Source of the DNA: Sphingomonas sp. HF-S4 | GTDB lineage: Bacteria > Pseudomonadota > Alphaproteobacteria > Sphingomonadales > Sphingomonadaceae | NCBI RefSeq assembly: GCF_032911445.1 | Contig: NZ_JAWJEJ010000002.1 | Span: forward strand, 868,001 to 932,000 | Reading direction: 5' to 3' | DNA length: 64,000 nt | Part shown: one piece after another, positions 56,761 through 64,000 of the stretch | Position numbering within the stretch: the stretch's first letter is position 1 | Layout: every line of letters begins with the position of its first letter | Made by a program: the position numbers and the translations under genes | Notes under the pieces: model-generated | What the model was told of the DNA's origin: nothing | Databases searched by the model: none | The model's input: only the letters and a program-made list of their open reading frames with translations

Positions 56761-58215
56761 TCAAACCTCGCGCGGCCAATATTGCACGTCCTCAGCGCGG
56801 GCATGGGCATTGTCGAGCAGCACGGGCGGGCGACGATCGCCCGCTTCGCGCGCCAGCCGCAGCGTCTTCACTTCGAGACCGGTCACATGGCGGGCCCACA
56901 AGCCCCAGGCGGGGGTGGGGCCGAACATACTCGGCTCGGGATAGGCATCGGCCAGTTCGGGCGGGTGCGGGGGGATTTCGTCGAGGCCGCCGCGGAATGC
57001 CAAGTCGATGTCGCGGAGCTGGACGCACTCGATTGGGTGGTCGGGCAAGCCGGCAAGGATCGCGGCGAAGCGCGGGTCGATGCCCGTCGCGGTGAGCCCG
57101 CGCACTTCGACGTTCCGCATCGCCCCTGGCCGGGTACCCTCGGGGCCGCGCAGCCGCGCGCCGAGCCGGAGAAACAGCGGCGCGGTGGTCACCTCTTCCA
57201 TCGCGATATTCTCGGCAAGCACGTCCTCGATCGTGCCGCCGTCGACGGTCTCGAGCGCGAGCCCGCGGCTGCGCTCGAAGCGGCAATTGGCGATGCGGAT
57301 GCGGCGGAAGTCGCCATTGCTCTCGGTGCCGATCTTGATTCGCCCGGTGACGCGGTCGCGGTCGGGCGAGAGTTCCTGGGTACGCTGGTGGGTGCCGTCG
57401 AGCATCGTACCGAGGTCGAAGCCGCTGACGGTGCAGTCGCGGATCGCGATGTCTTCGCAGTTGGACCGTTTGCCGAGGCCGAGCGACGTCTTGAGCACGA
57501 TTGCGTCGTCATTGGGGGTGTTGACCCGGCAGCGCTCGACGCGGGCGTTGCGAACGCAATCGAGGTCGAGCCCGTCGCGATTGGTGTCTATGGCGAGATC
57601 GCTGATATCGAGCCCGTCGACTTCGCTGGCAAGCAGTGCGAAATGGCCGCCCTTGAAGATCGTGAAGCCGTCGAGCTTCACTCGCTTGCAATGTGCCAGC
57701 GCGATCGCCTTGTTGCCCATGCCCCGCATCGCTTCGGTCGACCGCTCGAGCTTGCCGATATCCGCCGCCGGCATCGCCGCCATCGACAGCGGCCGTTCGC
57801 CGGCTTGCTTGCTCCAAGGCGTGCCGGGGCCGTTGCGGGTGAGCCCGCGCCCGTCGATCCGGCCCTTGCCGATGACCGCGACGTCCTCGGCATGCTCGGC
57901 CCAGATCAGGCTGTTGTGCCAGTGGCTGTGGCCGAAATCCTGGTAGAGCTGCGGTCCACGCTCCTCGGGAAGGTCATAGGCGCCGAGTGGTCCCCTTTCG
58001 GCAGCGATGAGGGTGGCGCCGTCTTCGATCACCAGCGTGACGCGGCTCTTCAGGCGGAGCGAGAAGCTGAGATAGCTGCCCGGCGGCAGGAGGACGAGAC
58101 CGCCGCCGGCCTTCTCGGCGGCGAGGATCGCAGCGTTGATCGCGGGGCTGTCGAGTGCGACGCCGTCGCCGCGCGCGCCGTGGTCGCGGACGTCGAAGAC
58201 GTGACCGGTACGCAT
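56761..58215 (-). CDS. GH28 family hydrolase without signal peptide
   Basis: A 484-residue GH28-like right-handed beta-helix (RDHGARGDGVALDSPAINAA and GGGLVLLPPGSYLSFSLRLK at the N-terminus). The catalytic aspartates are in IDTNRDGLDLDC and TPNDDAIVLKTS; a further set is FDLGTMLDGTH. GH28 enzymes are usually exported, but here there is no signal peptide (MRTGHVFDVRDHGARGDG), implying action in the cytoplasm, for example on galacturonosyl-rhamnose units after import. It is the last gene of a unit headed by PL11 and CE12, separated from CE12 by a palindrome. The divided compartment placement of two GH28 proteins is notable. Confidence 0.88.
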   Translation of the reverse strand: MRTGHVFDVRDHGARGDGVALDSPAINAAILAAEKAGGGLVLLPPGSYLSFSLRLKSRVTLVIEDGATLIAAERGPLGAYDLPEERGPQLYQDFGHSHWHNSLIWAEHAEDVAVIGKGRIDGRGLTRNGPGTPWSKQAGERPLSMAAMPAADIGKLERSTEAMRGMGNKAIALAHCKRVKLDGFTIFKGGHFALLASEVDGLDISDLAIDTNRDGLDLDCVRNARVERCRVNTPNDDAIVLKTSLGLGKRSNCEDIAIRDCTVSGFDLGTMLDGTHQRTQELSPDRDRVTGRIKIGTESNGDFRRIRIANCRFERSRGLALETVDGGTIEDVLAENIAMEEVTTAPLFLRLGARLRGPEGTRPGAMRNVEVRGLTATGIDPRFAAILAGLPDHPIECVQLRDIDLAFRGGLDEIPPHPPELADAYPEPSMFGPTPAWGLWARHVTGLEVKTLRLAREAGDRRPPVLLDNAHARAEDVQYWPREV

Positions 58216-58221
58216 GCTAAA

Positions 58222-58304
58222 CCGTCATCCCGGCGAACGCCGGTATTTCAGGCGGTCGAGTGCACGGCCTGGGCCACGCGATCCGGCGTTCGCCAGGATG
58301 ACGG
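58222..58304. repeat. Inverted repeat pair, CATCCCGGCGAA family
   Basis: CCGTCATCCCGGCGAACGCCGG (58222-58243, two overlapping palindromic halves) and CCGGCGTTCGCCAGGATGACGG (58283-58304) are near-exact inverted copies about 40 bp apart, in the gap between CE12 and the GH28 gene. Related to the single hairpin at 40691. Confidence 0.85.
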
Positions 58305-58316
58305 AAGGAGCGCGCA

Positions 58317-59516
58317 TCAATTCCCCGCCGGCCGCGCATTGCTGCGCTGGAGGCTCGGCGCGATCGCCGTTTCGGCAAGGTTCGGACGCGCGGCATCGAA
58401 GCTGCGCATTCCCGGCTTGAGGTGCGCCGCGAGCGCAGGCACCTGCGTGGCAACCCCGCTCGCCACCGCACGGGCGAGCAGCCAGGCACCGGCATTGTTG
58501 TGGTGCGTGGCGTCCTTGCCGTCGGCGCCGAACAGGCTCGGCGCCTTGTCCGGGCCGAGCGCCTCGTAGAGCGCGATCGTCTGCGGCTGGAGGTCGACCA
58601 GCGCGATATTGTCCTCGCGCGCCACCTTCCGCATCGCCTCGGCATAATCGAGCAGACTGGGGCGGATGCGGCCATTCTCGAAATTGCGCCGCTCGGGCGA
58701 AGTGACCAGCACCGGGGTGGCGCCGCGCCGCTTCGCCTCGGCGATATAGGCGCGCAGATAGGCGGGATAGGTCAGGTCCGCATCGACATAGGTCTGCGGC
58801 CACTGCTTCTTCTGGTCGTTATGGCCGAACTGGATGAACAGGAAGTCGCCCTGCTTCATTCCCTGCAGCACCTTGTCGAAGCGCAGCCCGGTGAGGAAGG
58901 ACTTGAGCGTCTCGCCCGATTCGGCGTGGTTCGCCACCGCGATGCCGCCATCGAACATCGCGGTGAACATCTGGCCCCAGCTTGCGCCGGGCTCGGCGCG
59001 GTTGTCGGTGACGGTCGAATCGCCGGTGAGGTAGGCGGTCGGGACGTCGACTGGTTCGATGTCGATCGAGGCGACGCGCGGATCCCCGAGGAATTCGAGC
59101 GTGAGCTTGTCGTCCCAATTCTGCGTGGCGATCTCGCGGTCGAACAGTCGGACCGCATTGCCGCCGGGGGCATTCTTCTCGGGCGGGGCCAGCGCGGGGC
59201 CGTGCACATTCACGACGAAGCTCGCGGTGACGTATTGGCCGGGCTTGGTCGCGATGTCGCGCAGCATCAGGCGGCGCTGCTCGGCCTTGACCGTGACGCG
59301 GCCGCTCACGCGGATGGTGACCTTGTAATTGCCCTCGGGCACCGCCGCCGAGAACAGGAATTCCTTGCCCCGGCGATCGGGCTCATAGCCGTAGCCACCC
59401 GCCTCGTACGGCTTGTCCGCAGCTACCACGACTCGGCCGGTGGCGCGCTTGGGCGGCTCGAGATCGAAGCGCAATATGGGGCCGGTCGTCGCCATCAGCA
59501 TCGCCGCGAGCAGCAT
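58317..59516 (-). CDS. Rhamnogalacturonan acetylesterase (CE12), with N-terminal sandwich domain
   Basis: A 399-residue SGNH esterase of the CE12 type that removes acetyl groups from RG-I galacturonate. The catalytic core begins YLTGDSTVTD (Ser167), then NHAESGET (oxyanion glycine), QFGHNDQ (oxyanion asparagine), and DATHHNNAGAWLLA with Asp and His. An N-terminal domain of about 150 residues (FDLEPPKRATGRVVVAADKP) is a galactose-binding-like beta sandwich. A weak signal (MLLAAMLMATTGPIL) may export it. It follows the PL11 gene by 4 bp, so deacetylation and lyase action are coexpressed. Confidence 0.92.
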   Translation of the reverse strand: MLLAAMLMATTGPILRFDLEPPKRATGRVVVAADKPYEAGGYGYEPDRRGKEFLFSAAVPEGNYKVTIRVSGRVTVKAEQRRLMLRDIATKPGQYVTASFVVNVHGPALAPPEKNAPGGNAVRLFDREIATQNWDDKLTLEFLGDPRVASIDIEPVDVPTAYLTGDSTVTDNRAEPGASWGQMFTAMFDGGIAVANHAESGETLKSFLTGLRFDKVLQGMKQGDFLFIQFGHNDQKKQWPQTYVDADLTYPAYLRAYIAEAKRRGATPVLVTSPERRNFENGRIRPSLLDYAEAMRKVAREDNIALVDLQPQTIALYEALGPDKAPSLFGADGKDATHHNNAGAWLLARAVASGVATQVPALAAHLKPGMRSFDAARPNLAETAIAPSLQRSNARPAGN

Positions 59517-59520
59517 CGTT

Positions 59521-61389
59521 TCACTTCGCTCCCAGGAAATACGATGTGTGCGGCGGCTGGTTGTACGCCGTATTCTGCCACGCCACGCCGAGGCGATAGA
59601 CCGGATCGTGCATCAGGGTCACGATACGCTCCTCGGTAGGGAAGGGCGTGGCGTAGATGCGCAACTCGGTGCTGTCGGCATTCGGCACCACCAGTTCCTC
59701 GCGCCAGTCGCCGAGAATGTCCGCCGAGAGCGACGGGTTTGCCTTGGTCCCGTTGTTCGAGACCACGCCGGCGGGATCGAGCAGCACCGTCTCGGTGCCG
59801 GTGGTCCAATTCCACTTGCCGATCTTCTTGCCGTCGAGCAGTTCGCGCAGGCGATCGCCGTCCCACCAGATCGCGAAGTTCGCCGCGCGCGGGTGCCCGC
59901 CGGGAATGACATTGCCCTTGGCATCATAGAGGTCGGGCGAGTTGCTCGCCCAGGCCTCGGCGCCGGGGTGGCGCGGATCGATGTCGATTGCGATGCCGCG
60001 ACCGGTGTCCTTGTCGGCGGGTGTCGACCACAGGATCGCGCCGGTTTTGGCGTCGAGCATCGCCGCGCCGCGATTGCCGCTCATCCGCATATTCTCGTGC
60101 ACGCCGAACTTTTCGAGCCCCGGCCGGGTCGGATCGAGGTCGGAGAGGTGCATCGCATCGCCATGGCCGAGCCCGGAGGACCACAGCCCCTTGCCGTTGT
60201 CGTCGATCACCATCGATCCGTAGAATACTTCGTCGCGGCCATCGCCATCGACATCGGCGACCGAGAGCTGGTGGTTGCCCTGGCCGCCGAACGTCTCGTT
60301 GCCTGGGGTGGCGCTGTCGAACAGCCAGCGCCGGGTCAGCTTGCCGTTCCGATAATCCCATGCCGCGACGGTCGAGCGCGCATAATAGCCGCGACCGAAC
60401 ACCAGGCTCGGCTTGCGGCCGTCGAGATAGGCGACGCCGGCGAGATAGCGCTCGGAGCGATTGCCGTATCCGTCGCCCCAGGTCGCCTTCATCTGTTCGT
60501 AGGTCGGGTTGTCGCCGCTCGGGTCGCGCGACGGGGCATAGGGGGCGGAGGCGAGCGCGCGGCCGGTCCGGCCGTCGAACACGGTCAGGTATTCGGGGCC
60601 CTTTAGGATTCGGCCCTTGAGCTCGGACACCTTCTTGCCGTCGGGCAGTATCTTCGCGCCGGTACGGTCGTCGATATCGACTTCGCCCTCGCTGCTGGTC
60701 CAGCGGGCGTTCGGATCGCCGAGCACGCGGTTCGTGCCGTCGATCGTGCCGTCGGCGGTCTTCATCGCGATCTCGGCGTGGCCGTCGCCGTCGAGGTCGT
60801 AAACCATGAACTGGGTGTAGTGCGCACCCGAGCGGATGTTAGGCCCCAGGTTGATCCGCCACAGCTTCTTGCCTTCGAGCGTGTAGGCGTCGAGCAAGGT
60901 CTCGCCGGTATAGCCAGAGAACGCATTATCCTTGGCGATCGTCGGATACCATTTGACGATGAGTTCATAGCGCCCGTCGCCGTCGAGGTCGCCGACCGAG
61001 GCATCGTTGGCTGTATAGCTGTATTCCTCGCCATCCGGGGTGCGGCCACCGGCGGGCTTGTCGAGCGGGATGGGGAGGTAGCCGTTGGCCCAGGCAGCGA
61101 CGCCGGCGCCGCGCGCGGACAGAGCGTAACGCGAAGTCGCGGTGCCGCTCTTGTCGAGGAAGCTGGTCGCCTGGTTGCCGGCGATCTTCGCGATCGGCTT
61201 GCCGTCGCGGTAGAGGGTGAAGCGTGCACCCTTGCGGTCGGTGCCGAGCAGCCGCCACGAGACATGGTTGCCGCCGCCGACCGCGGGCACCGCGACCAGC
61301 GCGCGATCGAGCCGCTCGACCTGGCGCCCCGTCACGATAGGGACCGCCTGCGCCGGGATCGCCGACGCGATGATGAGTGCCGCGAGCAT
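59521..61389 (-). CDS. Rhamnogalacturonan lyase (PL11)
   Basis: A 622-residue PL11 eliminase that cuts the Rha-GalA backbone of RG-I, giving oligomers with an unsaturated galacturonate. A signal peptide (MLAALIIASAIPAQAVP) precedes a beta-propeller with multiple calcium-binding repeats of the DxDxDG kind: SVGDLDGDGRYELIVKW, VYDLDGDGHAEIAMKTADGT, SVADVDGDGRDEVFYGSMVI. The N-terminal GGNHVSWRLLGTDRKGARFT is the family hallmark. The ATG at 61389 is preceded by GGGGAGAG. Directly before CE12. It is the enzyme that most clearly defines the locus as RG-I degrading. Confidence 0.96.
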   Translation of the reverse strand: MLAALIIASAIPAQAVPIVTGRQVERLDRALVAVPAVGGGNHVSWRLLGTDRKGARFTLYRDGKPIAKIAGNQATSFLDKSGTATSRYALSARGAGVAAWANGYLPIPLDKPAGGRTPDGEEYSYTANDASVGDLDGDGRYELIVKWYPTIAKDNAFSGYTGETLLDAYTLEGKKLWRINLGPNIRSGAHYTQFMVYDLDGDGHAEIAMKTADGTIDGTNRVLGDPNARWTSSEGEVDIDDRTGAKILPDGKKVSELKGRILKGPEYLTVFDGRTGRALASAPYAPSRDPSGDNPTYEQMKATWGDGYGNRSERYLAGVAYLDGRKPSLVFGRGYYARSTVAAWDYRNGKLTRRWLFDSATPGNETFGGQGNHQLSVADVDGDGRDEVFYGSMVIDDNGKGLWSSGLGHGDAMHLSDLDPTRPGLEKFGVHENMRMSGNRGAAMLDAKTGAILWSTPADKDTGRGIAIDIDPRHPGAEAWASNSPDLYDAKGNVIPGGHPRAANFAIWWDGDRLRELLDGKKIGKWNWTTGTETVLLDPAGVVSNNGTKANPSLSADILGDWREELVVPNADSTELRIYATPFPTEERIVTLMHDPVYRLGVAWQNTAYNQPPHTSYFLGAK

Positions 61390-61561
61390 GAATCTCTCCC
61401 CGATTGCTTTTGCCCGACGCTGCGCCGGGTAGGCGGCGAAGTCAATATCGTCCCAGCAATTGGCACGGTGATTTACATTTCGGGAGCATTACCGCTCGGC
61501 GCAAACGGAAAACGGGCCGCGGTCTCGCGACCGCAACCCGTTTCCCCTTTATCCGGATGCT
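61390..61561. other. Spacer holding the TonB receptor terminator and PL11 promoter
   Basis: 172 bp between the TonB receptor stop and the PL11 start. It contains the intrinsic terminator described separately and must contain the PL11-CE12-GH28 promoter. No confident operator was found. Confidence 0.45.
61501..61543 (-). terminator. Intrinsic terminator of the TonB-dependent receptor gene
   Basis: On the minus strand AAACGGGTTGCGGTC, loop GCGA, GACCGCGGCCCGTTTT forms a stem with one internal mismatch pair, followed by CCGTTTGC, 18 bp after the stop codon. It separates the receptor transcript from PL11. Confidence 0.75.
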
Positions 61562-64000
61562 TCAGAACTGCGCGTTGATGCCGAAGGTGAAGGTGCGGCC
61601 GATGCGGGTCTGGAACAGCGTGTCCTGGCGGACGCTGTCGATATACAGCGTGTTGCGCGCATCGGTGAGGTTCTGCGCCTCGAGGATCAGCTTGAAATTG
61701 TCGGTTAGCTTGTACGATGCCGAGGCGTCCACGAACGTGTTCGGCTGGTTTGCACGGATATCACTGCCGTTCGCCGCGATGATCGCACGGGTGTAGCGGT
61801 CGCGATAGGTGGCTGTTCCACGGATGCTGAAGCGATCATCCTCGTAATAGAGCGTGCCGCTTGCCGAGTTTTTCGAAAGGTCGATCAGATCCGAGGTGAA
61901 GATCGTATTGGTGCCGGTGATGTAGTCGATCTTGGAGGTAACCCGGGTGTAGCTGCCCAGCGCACCGAAGTGTGAAAGGAACCCCGGCAGGAAATCGAAC
62001 TGGATCTGGGCATTGACCTCGAATCCCTTCAGCGGGCCGCCGGGGGTATTCAGCGGACGCCGGACCGTGAAAATATCGGTCGGAATGGTGTTGGTGCCGG
62101 CGAGCAACGCATCGGGAAGCCCCAACTGGTTGAACGGGATATTTGCCGTGGCGTTCTGGATATAGGTTTCGATGTCCTTGTAGAAATACGCCACCGAGAG
62201 CAGCGACCCGGGCTTGAAATACCATTCCAGCGCCAGATCGAGCGTGTTGGCGCGGATGGGGTTCAGGAACGGGTTGTTCGTGCTCGCATTGCGGGTCGTT
62301 GCGGTGATCGTCGGCGACCCCGGTATCATCACGCCCAGCTCGGGTCGCGAGATGACGCGTGCCATCGAGGCGCGGACCAGCAGGTCGGGAGTGATCTCAC
62401 CGACCACGTTCACCGATGGCAGGAAGTCCTCATAGTCGCGATCGACGACGTTGGCCGTGGCGGTGACGCCGGTCGGGCTGGTGGCCAGCGAACGGCTCAG
62501 GAAGCCGACCGCGCGCATGTCTGTCTTGACATAGCGCACGCCTGCATCGCCACGCAGCGTGAAGGGCAACGTCTCGGAGGTGTCGAAATTGACCATCAGA
62601 TAGCCGCTCTTGATCCGCTCGCGGATCCGCGACGTGCCGACGCCGCACGAGGCGTCGATGCAGAAGTCGAACCCGTTAGGGAAGTTGAACGCCGCGCGCC
62701 ACTTGACTGGATCGACTGCGACCCAGCTCGCCGGCGCCCCCGTGCCGAAGATGTCATCGACGCCGGTGATCTGGCGCGTGATGCTGGAAAGGCTGGTGCC
62801 GGCGGGCAGCGCGCGCGTGACGTTCTGGCCGGTATATTGGGTGGCGCCGCGCGCGCTATAGTCGCTCTCGCGGAACTGGCCGCCCACCTTGACCGTGAAG
62901 CCTGGCGTGACGTCCCACCTGGTGTTGAGCTCGAAGGTCTTGTTCTTGGTCTCGTTGCGCGAAGGCTTGCCCTGGGTGCTGAACCCGCCGAGGAACGTCA
63001 CGCCGCCATCGGGGCTGGGCGCATAAGCGAAGTTGGCGGGGTTCGCCACGTCGATGCCGAAGCCGATCACGGGATTATAGCCGCCACCCCGGAAATCGAT
63101 CGTCACGCCGTCCGCGTCGATCGCGTCGATGAACGTCTGCAGGCGTTCCTTGCCGTCCCATAGCGAGTTCGAAATGCCGGCCAGCGCGGTGACTTCGAAG
63201 CTGTCGGAGAAACGGTGGCGGAAGTTGAAATTGGCCTGCTTGAAGGTCGACACGAAGGTATCGACCAGGCCCTCCGAGCGGATGTCGACGCCGTCGAACA
63301 GGCCATAGACCAGCGAGCCGTTCTGATCGAACTCGATGTCGCGCACCGATACCATTGGCTGGCCGTTATTGTTGATGTTGCGCGCGAACGAGAGCAGCGC
63401 GATGTAATTGTCGCGGCGCTCGACGTTGAGGCGCGAATAGAGGCCGTCGATCGAGATGTCGGTATTCTCGGTCGGCTTCCACTGGATCGTGGCGGTGCCG
63501 CCCAGGCGTTCGGTATCCTGCTCCGAGTTCACATAGCGCGGGATGCGGGGGAAGAACGCGCCGCTGCCCGGCGTGGCGGCCGCGGCGGCGCTGAAGTTGC
63601 TGCGCAGCGCCATGATCGTGTTGTACGCTGCGATCGTGCCGGTGCGCGGGTTGCCCGTGCTGCACATGGTCGCAGAGGCACCACGGCCGGCATAGGTCAC
63701 AGGCGACGGGCTTATCGGGGTGTAGCCGATCGGCGTGCAGAAAGGCTGCGCGGCGGCGCCGGTGCCCAACTGGTTGCCGCCCAGCGTCGAGGACAGGATG
63801 TCCACCGCCGAATAGCCCGCCTCCCGCAGGTGACGTTTCTGATAGGCGCCCGAGAGCAGCACGCCGAACGTGCCGTCGGCGAACTGCTTCGAGATTATCG
63901 CCGAGGCGCGCGGATCGAGCTTCTTGCTGACCTGGTTGTAGACACCCCGGGCGGTCGCGCTCAGCACGAAGTCCTTGTCGTAATCGAGCGGGTGCGGCGC
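61562..64000 (-). CDS. TonB-dependent receptor, C-terminal part (cut by window end)
   Basis: More than 810 residues of an outer-membrane TonB-dependent receptor of the large sugar-uptake type (Caulobacter/Sphingomonas oligosaccharide receptor group). The frame is open to the window edge, so plug, TonB box and signal peptide lie beyond it. The barrel shows amphipathic strands and large external loops (LSGAYQKRHLREAG, NFDTSETLPFTLRGDAGVRY, VRASMARVISRPELGVMIPG). It ends GRTFTFGINAQF with the C-terminal aromatic residue needed for barrel assembly. Long loops with cysteine pairs (FCTPIGY / MCSTG and DFCIDASCGV) may help substrate binding. Upstream of PL11 and CE12 on the same strand, so likely the importer for pectin fragments. 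Confidence 0.93.
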   Translation of the reverse strand, partial: APHPLDYDKDFVLSATARGVYNQVSKKLDPRASAIISKQFADGTFGVLLSGAYQKRHLREAGYSAVDILSSTLGGNQLGTGAAAQPFCTPIGYTPISPSPVTYAGRGASATMCSTGNPRTGTIAAYNTIMALRSNFSAAAAATPGSGAFFPRIPRYVNSEQDTERLGGTATIQWKPTENTDISIDGLYSRLNVERRDNYIALLSFARNINNNGQPMVSVRDIEFDQNGSLVYGLFDGVDIRSEGLVDTFVSTFKQANFNFRHRFSDSFEVTALAGISNSLWDGKERLQTFIDAIDADGVTIDFRGGGYNPVIGFGIDVANPANFAYAPSPDGGVTFLGGFSTQGKPSRNETKNKTFELNTRWDVTPGFTVKVGGQFRESDYSARGATQYTGQNVTRALPAGTSLSSITRQITGVDDIFGTGAPASWVAVDPVKWRAAFNFPNGFDFCIDASCGVGTSRIRERIKSGYLMVNFDTSETLPFTLRGDAGVRYVKTDMRAVGFLSRSLATSPTGVTATANVVDRDYEDFLPSVNVVGEITPDLLVRASMARVISRPELGVMIPGSPTITATTRNASTNNPFLNPIRANTLDLALEWYFKPGSLLSVAYFYKDIETYIQNATANIPFNQLGLPDALLAGTNTIPTDIFTVRRPLNTPGGPLKGFEVNAQIQFDFLPGFLSHFGALGSYTRVTSKIDYITGTNTIFTSDLIDLSKNSASGTLYYEDDRFSIRGTATYRDRYTRAIIAANGSDIRANQPNTFVDASASYKLTDNFKLILEAQNLTDARNTLYIDSVRQDTLFQTRIGRTFTFGINAQF

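Noticed and set aside
56782..58569. 595-aa plus-strand frame across GH28 and CE12 genes
   Set aside because: Composition typical of antisense GC-rich frames and it runs through a palindromic intergenic repeat.

Overview
The window is 64 kb of GC-rich DNA from an alphaproteobacterium, most likely Sphingomonadaceae (Sphingomonas-like). The evidence is the F1-ATPase order atpH-A-G-D-C without F0 genes, a short epsilon subunit, PhaR with a class-III-like PhaC protein, PilZ, CpaF and DUF2490 proteins, and a TonB-receptor-linked pectin locus. There is no rRNA, CRISPR array, insertion sequence or prophage. One tRNA gene is present: tRNA-Gly(TCC), minus strand, CCA encoded.

Positions 1-12.4 kb hold mixed core genes: the end of an ABC-F ATPase, a DksA/TraR zinc finger, an MHS-type symporter, alanine racemase, a polyhydroxybutyrate-type cluster (thiolase, PhaC-like hydrolase, divergent phaR), a soluble chemoreceptor-like protein with reversed domain order, a secreted methyltransferase, a periplasmic retropepsin-PDZ protein and cpaF. 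Positions 12.4-17.9 kb are the atpHAGDC operon on the minus strand. It is interrupted by a small lipoprotein gene between atpG and atpD and by two paired-palindrome (REP-like) intergenic elements.

Positions 18-42 kb are again mainly housekeeping: an RhlE helicase, a PilZ protein, an MFS-GH43 sugar operon with an orphan LacI-type operator, Ada, three envelope proteases in a row, priA, transaldolase/FSA, xerC, a GAF protein, DedA, gshB, yraN, rsmI, an LpoA-like lipoprotein and hemW. tRNA-Gly then marks the edge of the accessory region.

Positions 42-64 kb form a pectin and rhamnogalacturonan-I utilisation locus. A TonB-dependent receptor (cut by the window end) would import oligosaccharides across the outer membrane. 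PL11 lyase, CE12 esterase, GH28, GH53 galactanase, GH35 and GH2 beta-galactosidase-type enzymes, a PL22 oligogalacturonate lyase, GH43-like propellers and a GPH-family symporter would trim side chains and backbone in the periplasm and carry products inward. GH105, a second GH28 without a signal peptide and rhamnose mutarotase would finish in the cytoplasm. Genes within its operons are coupled by ATGA, GTGA and TGATG overlaps. No transcriptional regulator, SusD protein or hexuronate/rhamnose catabolic enzyme lies in the window, so those must be elsewhere.

The whole window is scattered with palindromic intergenic repeats of three kinds (CCCTCCCC/GGGGAGGG, CATCCCGGCGAA-type, CTGAGCTTGTCGAAG-type). 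Functional calls rest on reading motifs by eye; no database search was possible.
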